64,000 nt of DNA, taken from a bacterium. GTDB lineage: Bacteria > Electryoneota > RPQS01 > DYHQ01. Location of the stretch: assembly GCA_030622545.1 (NCBI GenBank), contig JAUXGA010000009.1, positions 62,001 through 126,000 on the forward strand, given 5' to 3'. The translations under genes were made by a program, and so were the position numbers. Shown here one piece after another: positions 1 through 8,043 of this stretch (position 1 is the first letter of the stretch; every line of letters begins with the position of its first letter). Under the pieces are notes generated by a model. The model was not told where the DNA came from. It saw nothing but the letters and a program-made list of their open reading frames with translations, and did not search any database.

Positions 1-527
1 TCACCAAAGCTTCATCCGCGCGGCTTCCATCCATCAATGGAATGCTTCAAGCGGACAAGTCGCGCGATATCGCCAAGCTCGTCGTTGTCGAACGGCATCG
101 CAATACCGGCAACATCGGCAAAGGTTTTGTGCGCGGGTTCGGTTTGCAGAGCGGCGCGCTGGCGTCGTCAGTCGCTCACGATTCGCACAACATCGTCTGC
201 GTGGGCACCGATGATAAAGACATATTACTTGCGGTGCAAACGCTGAAACAATTGGGAGGAGGTTTATGTGTGGTCAATAACGGAAAAGTATTAGCTCAGC
301 TCGCGCTGCCTATCGCAGGTCTCGTCAGCGACCGCGCCGCACCGGAAGTCGCAGCAGACCTCGGCAAAATCGCACAAGCGGCGACATCTCTTGGAGTGAA
401 AATCAACGCGCCCTTCATGGCGCTTTCGTTTCTGGCCTTGCCGGTTATTCCTCACCTGAAGCTGACCGACAAAGGGCTTGTGGATGTCGACAAATTCTCA
501 ATCGTACCCTTAGCCGTGGAATCGTAA
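1..527 (+). CDS. ade: Adenine deaminase, C-terminal part (5' end outside window)
   Basis: The reading frame is open from the window edge (first full codon at base 3) to TAA at 525-527, giving about 175 C-terminal residues. Adenine deaminase hydrolyses adenine to hypoxanthine and ammonia in purine salvage or catabolism. Recognisable family signatures are VVERHRNTGNIGKGFV, ASSVAHDSHNIVCVG, GGGLCVVNNGKVLAQL, LPIAGLVSD and FMALSFLALPVIP followed by LKLTDKGLVDV. These make up the conserved C-terminal region of the Ade family (COG1001). The N-terminal metal-binding half lies upstream of the window. The last 190 bp or so, including the following hairpin repeat, recur in diverged form at about 2412-2606. 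A link to the molybdenum hydroxylase operon at 37-46 kb through hypoxanthine oxidation is possible but is only inference. Confidence 0.93.
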   Translation, partial: TKASSARLPSINGMLQADKSRDIAKLVVVERHRNTGNIGKGFVRGFGLQSGALASSVAHDSHNIVCVGTDDKDILLAVQTLKQLGGGLCVVNNGKVLAQLALPIAGLVSDRAAPEVAADLGKIAQAATSLGVKINAPFMALSFLALPVIPHLKLTDKGLVDVDKFSIVPLAVES

Positions 528-530
528 CGA

Positions 531-570
531 CCGCCGAGGCAGATTGGCGAATCTACCCGGAATGTCAAAC
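531..570. repeat. Intergenic hairpin repeat, family A
   Basis: Begins CCGCCGAGG and ends CCCGGAATGTCAAA, with an imperfect stem GGCAGATT/AATCTACC around a GGCG loop. It lies directly after the ade stop codon. The same frame with different stems recurs at 2571, 7917, 14961, 32823, 37049 and 58747. Confidence 0.8.
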
Positions 571-588
571 CATTAAGCGGAGATCGTA

Positions 589-2277
589 ATGAACTTTTGG
601 ATAGCGCTTCTGGATATATTGATCCTGCTAACGGCGGCCATGGTTTTGGGTGGGCTTTGCGAGCGAATGAAGCAGAGTGCGATACTCGGTTACTTGCTCG
701 CTGGCACGTTGCTTGGACCCAATGCGCTCGACCTGATGCCGAATCATGCTGCCGTTGCGACCATCGCTGAATTGGGTATTGCGCTGCTGTTGTTTACTAT
801 CGGGCTGGAATTCTCCTGGCGCCGGCTGAAAAACATCGGAGCCATCGGTTTCGGAGGTGGGACCCTGCAGGTAGTGGTGACTGGCGCTTTGACGGCTTGG
901 ATCTGCATTGAACTTGGTCTGGAGATTTTCGCGGCGCTTGCTGTCGGCGCCATGATTGCATTAAGTAGCACCGCTGCGGTATTGCGCTTGCTGATAAGGC
1001 GGGCGGAATTCGATAGCGGCTACGGCCGCAATGCATTGGGTATCCTGCTTCTGCAGGACATCGCTGTAGTTCCGCTCGTACTCATGATAACGATTCTGGG
1101 CAGTGGAGGTTCGGCCCTTCAGATCGGCTTGGAAATGGGACGGGCTGTTGGAGTGGCCGCAATCTTAGTTGGAGTGCTTTACCTGCTGCTGAACTATGTC
1201 GTGCCTTTATTTCTCAAGGTAGAAGAAGCGGCGCGCAATCGTGAGTTGCCGACTCTGCTGGCGATTGTCATGGCCGTTGGGGCAGGGTGGGTATCACATA
1301 GCTTAGGCCTCTCTCCAGTATTGGGAGCGTTTGTTGCCGGAATGCTGCTCGCCGAGTCCCCGTTTGCCACCCAAATCCGCGCGGATATTACTCCTTTGCG
1401 GACGCTGTTCGTGACACTGTTTTTCAGTTCGATCGGTATGTTGAGCAATCCCGCCTGGATACTAAAACACTGGGAATTGGTCGCGATAGTGGTGGCTGCT
1501 ATCATCTTGGGCAAAGCGATCATTGCATCCGGCGTGGTACGCCTGTTCCGTTCCTCGTCGGGTCACGCCGTTGCGACAGGCATTTGCCTCGCTCAGGTTG
1601 GCGAGTTTTCGTTTGTTCTCGCTGAAGTGGCGAGGGGAAAGCAGTTAATCACCGGGGATATATTCGAACTGATCGTCGCAGCAACCATCATAACTCTCTT
1701 CCTCACACCGTATTTAATCGCTGTTGCGCCACGCATCGCTGTAGTCGTGGGCAGATTTTCGGGTCACGTACTTCAGGAATTGCGTCCCTTGGGCGAAACA
1801 TCACTCGAACCTGACTCAGGATTAAGTGACCATATCGTGATTGTTGGATTCGGACCTGCAGGAAAGAAAGCCGCTGAGGCGTTCATCAAACAACAAGAAC
1901 AGATTGTCATTGTTGAATTAAGTTCCAAGTTGGCGGCTGAGGCGCAGGCGTATGGTCTTCTAACCTACATCGGGGATGCAACCACTGTGGAAGTACTGGA
2001 TCATCTACACCTCGGAGCAGCCAAGGCTGTTGTTCTAACAGTACCTGATCCGACAACGGCGCGGCATATCACCGAGCAGATCCGCTCACTATCGCCTGAG
2101 ACGCTGATTATCGCACGCGCCCGTTATCACAGGTATCGATCAGATTTGATTCATGCTGGAGTAAACGCGATTATTGACGAGGAAAAGGAAGTCGGTTTAC
2201 AGATTGCCTTAAAAGTGCAGACAATGCTGCAGACCGTTGACTCTGAACAACAGCCTGCGAATGACAACGCAGGGTAA
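589..2277 (+). CDS. CPA2-family cation/proton antiporter with C-terminal TrkA-N domain (KefB/KefC-like)
   Basis: 562 residues. About 380 N-terminal residues form a hydrophobic Na_H_Exchanger domain of roughly 12 membrane segments (LLTAAMVLGGLCERMKQ, ILGYLLAGTLLGP, ALSSTAAVLRLL, LGAFVAGMLLAESPF). From about residue 413 a Rossmann-type RCK/TrkA-N domain follows, with nucleotide-binding loop VIVGFGPAGKKAAEAF. The expected role is monovalent cation (K+ or Na+) efflux in exchange for protons at the inner membrane, gated by nucleotide. The ATG at 589 has a CGGAG ribosome site 7-8 bases upstream. The gene sits between two diverged copies of the ade 3' end, which suggests that it arrived by recombination. 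The exact ion cannot be read from sequence. Confidence 0.92.
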   Translation: MNFWIALLDILILLTAAMVLGGLCERMKQSAILGYLLAGTLLGPNALDLMPNHAAVATIAELGIALLLFTIGLEFSWRRLKNIGAIGFGGGTLQVVVTGALTAWICIELGLEIFAALAVGAMIALSSTAAVLRLLIRRAEFDSGYGRNALGILLLQDIAVVPLVLMITILGSGGSALQIGLEMGRAVGVAAILVGVLYLLLNYVVPLFLKVEEAARNRELPTLLAIVMAVGAGWVSHSLGLSPVLGAFVAGMLLAESPFATQIRADITPLRTLFVTLFFSSIGMLSNPAWILKHWELVAIVVAAIILGKAIIASGVVRLFRSSSGHAVATGICLAQVGEFSFVLAEVARGKQLITGDIFELIVAATIITLFLTPYLIAVAPRIAVVVGRFSGHVLQELRPLGETSLEPDSGLSDHIVIVGFGPAGKKAAEAFIKQQEQIVIVELSSKLAAEAQAYGLLTYIGDATTVEVLDHLHLGAAKAVVLTVPDPTTARHITEQIRSLSPETLIIARARYHRYRSDLIHAGVNAIIDEEKEVGLQIALKVQTMLQTVDSEQQPANDNAG

Positions 2278-2350
2278 CGCAGGATGATATTACCGTTGTG
2301 GATTCCCAAATACGCAATGAGTACTAACATAGCCAAATAAAACACCCGCT

Positions 2351-2566
2351 ATGAACGCTTACCAACATCTCCGTACACCTCTCGAGCGCTTCTGGCGCGC
2401 ACTCCTCGGCGAGAAAGCCGCCACCTCTCTCGGAGTAAAAATCAACGCTCCCTTCATGGCGCTTTCGTTTCTGGCCTTGCCGGTTATCCATCACCTGAAA
2501 CTGACCGATAAAGGCCTCGTGGATGTCGACAAATTCGCAATCGTTCCCTTGGGGGTGGATTCGTAA
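2351..2566 (+). pseudogene. Duplicated adenine deaminase tail (gene fragment)
   Basis: From about 2412 the frame matches the last 50 or so residues of the ade gene ending at 527: TSLGVKINAPFMALSFLALP, then HHLKLTDKGLVDVDKFAIVPLGVDS against PHLKLTDKGLVDVDKFSIVPLAVES. Most nucleotide differences are synonymous (for example aaactgaccgataaa against aagctgaccgacaaa). The two tails therefore diverged under selection rather than by decay of a recent copy. The first 20 or so residues of this frame (MNAYQHLRTPLERFWRALLGE) show no Ade similarity and no ribosome site was found. This is best read as the scar of a recombination event, not a functional protein. Confidence 0.85.
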
Positions 2567-2570
2567 CAAC

Positions 2571-2606
2571 CGCCGAGGCAGATCCCTGATCTGCCCGGAA
2601 TGTTAA
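2571..2606. repeat. Intergenic hairpin repeat, family A
   Basis: CGCCGAG, then GCAGATC-CCT-GATCTGC, then CCGGAATG. The 7-bp stem is perfect and the loop is CCT. It follows the duplicated ade tail just as the 531-570 copy follows ade, so the duplication included the repeat. Confidence 0.85.
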
Positions 2607-2640
2607 TCCCGAAGTGACTACTAATAAAAGGAGGTACTCC

Positions 2641-3876
2641 ATGTCCCATAGAACCATCGCTATTCTATTGGCAAATCTAATTCTTGTTTCCACGGCGTTT
2701 CCCGCGGCATGTGTGGTTTGTCACAAGAAAATTACTCCCTCTATCGTCACAGACTGGCAATTGAGCAAGCACAGTCAAAATGACGTGGATTGTTCCGTTT
2801 GTCACGGCAGCGAGCACAACTCGGCGAAGAACATTGCGAATGTCAAAATCCCGACGCCGGAAACCTGCGCTCAATGCCACGAAACTCAGGTGGAACAATT
2901 CAAATCCGGCAAACATGCTTTTGCATGGGCGGCGATGAAAGCCATGCCAACCGCTCACTGGCAGCCCATGACCATGATGGAAGGCATGAAAGGTTGCGGC
3001 GGCTGCCACAAACTCGGACTGAAGAGTGAAGACGAGATTAAAGAGCTGAAAAAAGACGGCGCCGGATTTGGTGTCGCTTCCTGCGATGCCTGTCATACGC
3101 GGCATCTCTTTTCCGCGGAAGAAGCTCGCCAGCCGCAAGCGTGCCGAACCTGCCACATGGGGATTGATCATCCGCAATGGGAAATGTATTCATCGTCCAA
3201 ACACGGCGTCCGCAATGAACTGAAACAATTCGGAATCCTCCCCGAGACCGCGGCAGCGCCAACTTGCCAGACCTGCCACATGGATGAAGGAAACCATGCA
3301 GTGCGAACCGCGTGGGGATTTCTTGCCGTCCGGCTTCCCATGCCGGAGGACGAACAATGGGCCAGCGACCGCGCGACCATTCTTCAGGGACTCGGCGTGC
3401 TCGACCCGCAGGGTAATCCCACAGCTCGGCTGGATGTCGTGAAAGCGGCGGATCTCGCAAGGCTCACTCAGGAAGACTGGCAACAGGAACGCGACAAGAT
3501 GATAAAGACATGCAAGCAATGTCACTCCGGTGATTTTGCGAAAGGAGAGCTCGAAAAGGGTGACGAGATGATTCAGCAGGCTGATCATCTCATGGCCGAA
3601 GCCATCCGCACAATCGCGGCTCTCTATCAGGACGGCGTTCTTGAACAACCGGAAAGCTATGCCTATCCATTTCCCGATTTGCTCACGTTCCACGACGCGC
3701 CGACTCCGATTGAGCAGACGCTCTTCCTGATGTTCTTGAAGCATCGCATGCGAACCTTTCAGGGAACCTTCCACGCCAATCCGGACTACGCCCTCTGGTA
3801 CGGCTGGAGCGAAATGGTGCGAGACCTTTCCGAGATAAACACCCGAGCCGAAGAACTCCGCGCCAACGCCAAATAA
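2641..3876 (+). CDS. Secreted octaheme c-type cytochrome, hydroxylamine oxidoreductase (HAO)-like
   Basis: 411 residues from the ATG at 2641. That start is chosen over an in-frame upstream ATG at 2614 because AAGGAGGT lies at 2627-2634 and a signal peptide (MSHRTIAILLANLILVSTAFPA) begins there. Eight CxxCH haem sites are visible in order: CVVCH, CSVCH, CAQCH, CGGCH, CDACH, CRTCH, CQTCH and CKQCH. A long helical C-terminal region ends with YALWYGWSEMV. Eight haems plus this helical tail fit the HAO/octaheme reductase family, which handles hydroxylamine, hydrazine or nitrite in the periplasm. Whether the P460 cross-linking tyrosine is present cannot be decided without alignment, so oxidative against reductive function is open. 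No NapC/NrfH-type partner lies beside it. Confidence 0.85.
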   Translation: MSHRTIAILLANLILVSTAFPAACVVCHKKITPSIVTDWQLSKHSQNDVDCSVCHGSEHNSAKNIANVKIPTPETCAQCHETQVEQFKSGKHAFAWAAMKAMPTAHWQPMTMMEGMKGCGGCHKLGLKSEDEIKELKKDGAGFGVASCDACHTRHLFSAEEARQPQACRTCHMGIDHPQWEMYSSSKHGVRNELKQFGILPETAAAPTCQTCHMDEGNHAVRTAWGFLAVRLPMPEDEQWASDRATILQGLGVLDPQGNPTARLDVVKAADLARLTQEDWQQERDKMIKTCKQCHSGDFAKGELEKGDEMIQQADHLMAEAIRTIAALYQDGVLEQPESYAYPFPDLLTFHDAPTPIEQTLFLMFLKHRMRTFQGTFHANPDYALWYGWSEMVRDLSEINTRAEELRANAK

Positions 3877-3893
3877 CGGAAAAATAATTTAAC

Positions 3894-3999
3894 CGCCGCG
3901 AGGGGTGTCCTCACCCCTCGCGCGACATTCCGCCGAGCCGGGTCGCTCAGGCCTCGGCCGCAATACTCGCCGTTGTGGGTATCGTTTATCCGCAATAGT
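3894..3999. repeat. Cluster of three intergenic hairpin repeats (families C, B, D)
   Basis: Three units stand in tandem: CGCGAGGGGTG-TCCT-CACCCCTCGCG (family C), CGCCGAG...GGCCGCAATA (family B, imperfect GCCGGGTCG/CTCAGGCCTCGG) and CGCCGTTGTGGGTATC...CCGCAATAG (family D). All begin CGCCG and two end CCGCAATA, although their stems are unrelated. Confidence 0.8.
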
Positions 4000-4006
4000 A
4001 TCAAAG

Positions 4007-4040
4007 CAACAGCCGCCACGGATTCACCGGGCGGCTGTTG
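4007..4040. terminator. Hairpin, probable terminator after the cytochrome gene
   Basis: An 11-bp perfect stem CAACAGCCGCC / GGCGGCTGTTG encloses a 12-base loop. The following bases are only moderately T-rich (TATTGTG), so intrinsic termination is likely but not certain. From 4041 to 4387 I see no convincing gene or signal. Confidence 0.6.
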
Positions 4041-4387
4041 TATTGTGAAGGATTGCGTTCGCTCTAAGTTAGCTCTTCTTCATCAGAGCAAAAGCGAATG
4101 TATCATGGTCTTCGTATGCGCGAATCGGGCTGTGACCGTCTCGTGTGCGCGGATACGTATGCAGCTCAACAGCAAAGGCACATTACTCATACGGTCCATA
4201 CACACCGACTTTCCGCAGCAAATGTTCTGCCGTGTAGGACTCTGTCGTCGGAATGGTTCCCACGTGAAACCGGGCACGCTAACGCCATGCCGAGGCGAAT
4301 ATTTTTTTTAGGGTTGATGATAGAGATTGAGAAGAAGCTGCGGGCATGTGAGACTCTTCATCGGAAATTAAGAACAAAACCATTACC

Positions 4388-4915
4388 TCATTTTTTAAGG
4401 GTATATTCGCCTTCCCAGTCCACAGTGTAAGTCGTCTTTGAGATGAACTGTCCCTTATAGGTGCCATTCCCCTGGATGTTCTCGAATTGACCGGTCCCGC
4501 TTATCCAAGAGATAGTTCCTTCAAATGCCATGATAGGGCCGTCTTTGCCGGAAACCGTGGTAATTCTGCCTTGCCATTTCATGAAAGCTTTGTCACTTTC
4601 TTGGGAGAATTCACCATAGCCTTGGTGCGGTCCGTTCCCTTTTATAAGATCAGCGAATGATACATTGGCATGCTCAGTATCATCCATGAACTTGTTCGCG
4701 CCCGTACTGACATTCGTCCCTTCATACGTAGTTAGATAAAAAACATGACCTTCCATGTCTCCAATCGCGACGGTGTCTCGCTGAATCAGAGTCATTGTCA
4801 TTTTCCCTGAGACTTTGGTTTGTGCCTGTGCTACCGACGGCAAGACACCGATAGCAAAGACCACGACGACACAAATGAATAGTGTCATCGAGCGTTTGAA
4901 TGTAAGTAAGTACAT
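4388..4915 (-). CDS. Small secreted protein of unknown function, probable beta-barrel fold
   Basis: 175 residues from the ATG at 4915 on the minus strand. AAAGGAGG on that strand (complement of 4924-4931) fixes this start rather than a longer upstream frame. A signal peptide runs to about residue 31 (MTLFICVVVVFAIGVLPSVAQAQ). The mature part is rich in short beta-strand-like segments and ends GTISWISGTGQFENIQGNG, then TYKGQF and a W/Y-rich strand. The G-T-G-x-F/Y-x-x-I-x-G-x-G-T-Y pattern recalls small lipocalin-like or allene-oxide-cyclase-like barrels, but I do not recognise a named family. It is transcribed away from the cytochrome gene and is probably monocistronic. Confidence 0.75.
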   Translation of the reverse strand: MYLLTFKRSMTLFICVVVVFAIGVLPSVAQAQTKVSGKMTMTLIQRDTVAIGDMEGHVFYLTTYEGTNVSTGANKFMDDTEHANVSFADLIKGNGPHQGYGEFSQESDKAFMKWQGRITTVSGKDGPIMAFEGTISWISGTGQFENIQGNGTYKGQFISKTTYTVDWEGEYTLKK

Positions 4916-5054
4916 AGGTATTGCCTCCTTTGGCCAGAAAGTTGAAAAGGACTTAGCCCGCAACCTCTTCTCAATCCCTGTTATTAATTTAAAATTGTCG
5001 CGATTTTCTATCGTTAGAACAGATTTTTGTTTCTTCTGTTTCATGTCCGGAAGG

Positions 5055-7703
5055 TTAGCGCAATTCCCGCCCGGCTACAGCCTTAATCGTTATCGTTAAG
5101 CGCCGGTTGTAGTTTTTTATCTCGTAGGTTTGCGGTCTGCCGCCGGGAATGAAAAGAGTCAGATAGCTTGGTTTTGATTCAACCAGACCGCCGAAATATT
5201 GCACAAAACTATGTTGACTTGTTGTACCTTTTCCGCCTTGGATTTGCCGAAGCTGAAGAAGTTTTCCCTGCGCAAGTTCGAGAATTATCCCCACGGCCGA
5301 GCGGTTGCCTTTCACATCTATCAGTTTGATTTCCAGCCAGCCGTGTGGATTCGTTTCGTTGCGAAAAAGCCGGACGCCCGAACCTGATCCGACAATCAAG
5401 TCAAGATCTCCGTCCGAATCATAATCCGAGAACGCACATCCCCAACCATTGAATGCGCGCACACCGGCTAAATAGGTGACGTCGGTGAAATGCCCGCCAT
5501 TGTTTAGATAAAGAAACGAGCGCAGATTCTTATAGATGGACGTAACAAACAAATCAAGGTCGCCGTCACCATCCACATCTCCCCACGCCGGATCCGAATG
5601 CGTCTCCTCAAACTTAATGCCGCGAAACACTCGCTCATCCTTCCACAGCGAATCGGTCTTGCCGGGGTTGACATAGAGCATCATCTTGTTTGAGAATTCG
5701 ATATAGCGCGGATGCGCAAGATTCGCGCAGATGATATCGAAATCGCCGTCATTATCAAAATCACCCCATTCCGACCCTATCGTATGACCGAACCAGTTCT
5801 CCATCTCTTCACCGTTCAAATGAAGTTCCGGAGCGATGTTGACAAACCCACCTCGTGAATTATTTTGAAATAAAAAATTCTCCTGCAGGCGATAATTCGA
5901 GACGTGGCAGTCAGCATCGCCGTCTCCATCGAAATCACACCACGCCACTCCTCGACCACAGCGAGGTTCGTCAAACGGCGGCATCATTCCGCGCTCGGAT
6001 GTCTCGCGTCGAAACGTGCCGTCGCCTTGATTCATAGTGAGAATATCCGGTGTGCCGCTGCTTCGTGAACTGGGGTTTTCATAATTCGCAACATACAAAT
6101 CGAGGAAGCCGTCATTATCCGCATCCGCCCACGCCGCGCCTTCCGAAGACGACGAATCGCACATCATCCCCGCTTTTTCTGTAGCATCTTCAAACATACC
6201 GTCCGGCAGTGCGCGCCATAATTTGTCTCCGCACTCGCCGTCGCCCGTCGCGTAGAAATCCAGATGACCGTCATTGTCATAATCCCCCCAAACACCACCG
6301 GATGCTCCTGCCGCAATACCCGCGACTTCTGTGATGTCAATAAAAACGCCGTCATCATTTCGAAGCAAAACCGAACCGGAAAGAAGAAGGTCATCGTCGC
6401 CATCGTTATCGAAATCGCCCCAAGCGACGCGAGATTGGTGATAGCCTTCCAAACCAACTTCCTCTGTCACATCTTGAAAAATCGGCCCAGTGTAATTCGT
6501 TGCTTCACGCGCCCATTCGAGTGGAGCAGCGACGCCGATTGCCCGCAGCGTCGAGTCCGCTTTCGGTGTCCAGAGATTGCGCCGGTCGCCCGCGATAAGA
6601 GCTTCCGCAAGAGCAAGCTTCGCGCGCGCTGTATCAGAGACAAGATAACTCCACGCACCAAGGACATGCAGACCGCAAAGCGTCAAATCGTCTTCCATAT
6701 CCAAAGGCGACGTGTCGATACTGCTCCGATATAGTCGCAGAGCGTTTTCGGTTTTTCCGTTTTTCAAAAGACTCCAGACAAGGCTCTCGTGAATTGAAAG
6801 CCACAATCGTTTCGTTTCATAGGTGCGCTGCATCGGATGCTTAGCGTCAGGAAAACGATATGACTTGGACAGTTCACGCGCTTTCTCACTCCAGCTTGGC
6901 GCTTTCACCGGCAGCGTATCCAGACGAACACACCACGCCGCAGTTGCAGAGTAGGGAAGAGGACTTGCGGTTTCTTCGGTTATCCATCGCTCAGCATAGA
7001 GAAAAAGGGAATCATCTCTTCCGGCGTCTTCGCATGCCGATAGCAGAAACCGGTACGCTTCATTTCGCCAGAACGAATGCGGATATTCTTGTGTGAACTT
7101 GTCGCAGAAATGAATTTTCTTTTCGGCATCTCGCCAGATAGGGTAAAGGCTGTCGTAGAACATTTCACCGAGAAAATCATAGCCGGTCTGATTATCCGGA
7201 AACATGCGGACAAGCGAATCGAGATAGACAACGAATCGCACTGTATCAAGAGCCATCCTTGACGAAATCGCTAACATCTCAAGACGATTCTCTTTGAGTA
7301 AAAACCTTGCTGTTTGCTCAGCTTCTTGAGTAATTGACTTGCAGACTTGCATCGTATCGACGAGTCCTTTTTCAGCCAGACCTGACAAACATTCCCACCG
7401 TGCTTTCCAGAATTCGACATTGGCCGCGTCCTGACGCAAGACATTCTGCCACGCCGCCGCAGCGTGTTCGTATTCGCGCCAAGCTTGATACGTCCGCGCA
7501 ACTTCGACAAGCGTTGCAACATCCTGATAGTCATTTTCAAGGATGGGCTTGAGAAGGTAGATGGCTTCCTCGAAGCGATATTCCCGCCGCAATGTCTCTA
7601 TTTTATCCTGCATCGCATCATCGAGAGCAAAGACGCACGACACCCAAAAGGCGACGATAAAGAATAAAAGTACGTATCTATAGCGAAGAATTCTAGGAAA
7701 CAT
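5055..7703 (-). CDS. Secreted TPR + FG-GAP/VCBS repeat protein with C-terminal ASPIC/UnbV domain (CRTAC1-like)
   Basis: 882 residues. A signal peptide or anchor comes first (ILRYRYVLLFFIVAFWVSCVFA). About 350 residues of TPR-like helices follow. Then come at least six FG-GAP/VCBS blade motifs of the form WGDFDNDGDxD (RVAWGDFDNDGDDDLLLSG, VWGDYDNDGHLDFYATG, AWADADNDGFLDLYV, SEWGDFDNDGDFDIICA, AWGDVDGDGDLDLFV, AFSDYDSDGDLDLIVG). The C-terminus matches ASPIC/UnbV (QIQGGKGTTSQHSFVQYFGG). The D-x-D-x-D-G loops should bind calcium in a beta-propeller. The expected location is extracellular or outer-membrane associated, probably in adhesion or carbohydrate binding, but no substrate can be named. The start at 7703 has only a weak ribosome site. 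Confidence 0.88.
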   Translation of the reverse strand: MFPRILRYRYVLLFFIVAFWVSCVFALDDAMQDKIETLRREYRFEEAIYLLKPILENDYQDVATLVEVARTYQAWREYEHAAAAWQNVLRQDAANVEFWKARWECLSGLAEKGLVDTMQVCKSITQEAEQTARFLLKENRLEMLAISSRMALDTVRFVVYLDSLVRMFPDNQTGYDFLGEMFYDSLYPIWRDAEKKIHFCDKFTQEYPHSFWRNEAYRFLLSACEDAGRDDSLFLYAERWITEETASPLPYSATAAWCVRLDTLPVKAPSWSEKARELSKSYRFPDAKHPMQRTYETKRLWLSIHESLVWSLLKNGKTENALRLYRSSIDTSPLDMEDDLTLCGLHVLGAWSYLVSDTARAKLALAEALIAGDRRNLWTPKADSTLRAIGVAAPLEWAREATNYTGPIFQDVTEEVGLEGYHQSRVAWGDFDNDGDDDLLLSGSVLLRNDDGVFIDITEVAGIAAGASGGVWGDYDNDGHLDFYATGDGECGDKLWRALPDGMFEDATEKAGMMCDSSSSEGAAWADADNDGFLDLYVANYENPSSRSSGTPDILTMNQGDGTFRRETSERGMMPPFDEPRCGRGVAWCDFDGDGDADCHVSNYRLQENFLFQNNSRGGFVNIAPELHLNGEEMENWFGHTIGSEWGDFDNDGDFDIICANLAHPRYIEFSNKMMLYVNPGKTDSLWKDERVFRGIKFEETHSDPAWGDVDGDGDLDLFVTSIYKNLRSFLYLNNGGHFTDVTYLAGVRAFNGWGCAFSDYDSDGDLDLIVGSGSGVRLFRNETNPHGWLEIKLIDVKGNRSAVGIILELAQGKLLQLRQIQGGKGTTSQHSFVQYFGGLVESKPSYLTLFIPGGRPQTYEIKNYNRRLTITIKAVAGRELR

Positions 7704-7841
7704 TATCTATCAAATTTCCCTCTGTAATTTTTTCTGACGGAAGAGAAGTGACGTGTAGCCCGGACATACGTCACGTTTCACGAGAAAAGTTTCAGCCATA
7801 GCTCTATCCTTTTGGAAGTATTGTCATTGAAAAATAACAAT

Positions 7842-7955
7842 CGCCGCGAATGTGTACCTCGCTCTTCGCGGTAAAAATTCGCCGTCTTAGTGGTATCGCA
7901 TACTCGCAACATTCACGCCGAGGCAGATCCCCTGACCTGCCCGGAATGTCAAACA
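7842..7955. repeat. Cluster of three intergenic hairpin repeats (C, D, A)
   Basis: Family C (CGCCGCGAA...TTCGCGGTAAAA), a degraded family D unit (CGCCGTCTTAGTGGTATCGC...) and family A (CGCCGAGGCAGATC-CCCT-GACCTGCCCGGAATG). They fill much of the gap between the two minus-strand genes. The remainder of 7704-8043 shows no gene. Confidence 0.75.
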
Positions 7956-8043
7956 TAGATACACTGACTCATTCCCCCTTCGATGCTGGCAGCAATTCTA
8001 GAATTGTGTTTCAAGGCTTGACAGACTAACAGTAAGAAGCTTA

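Noticed and set aside
3973-4430. Open frames of about 110 codons between the cytochrome gene and the small secreted protein
   Set aside because: No ribosome sites, no recognisable domains, and they overlap the repeat cluster, the terminator or the 3' end of the minus-strand gene.
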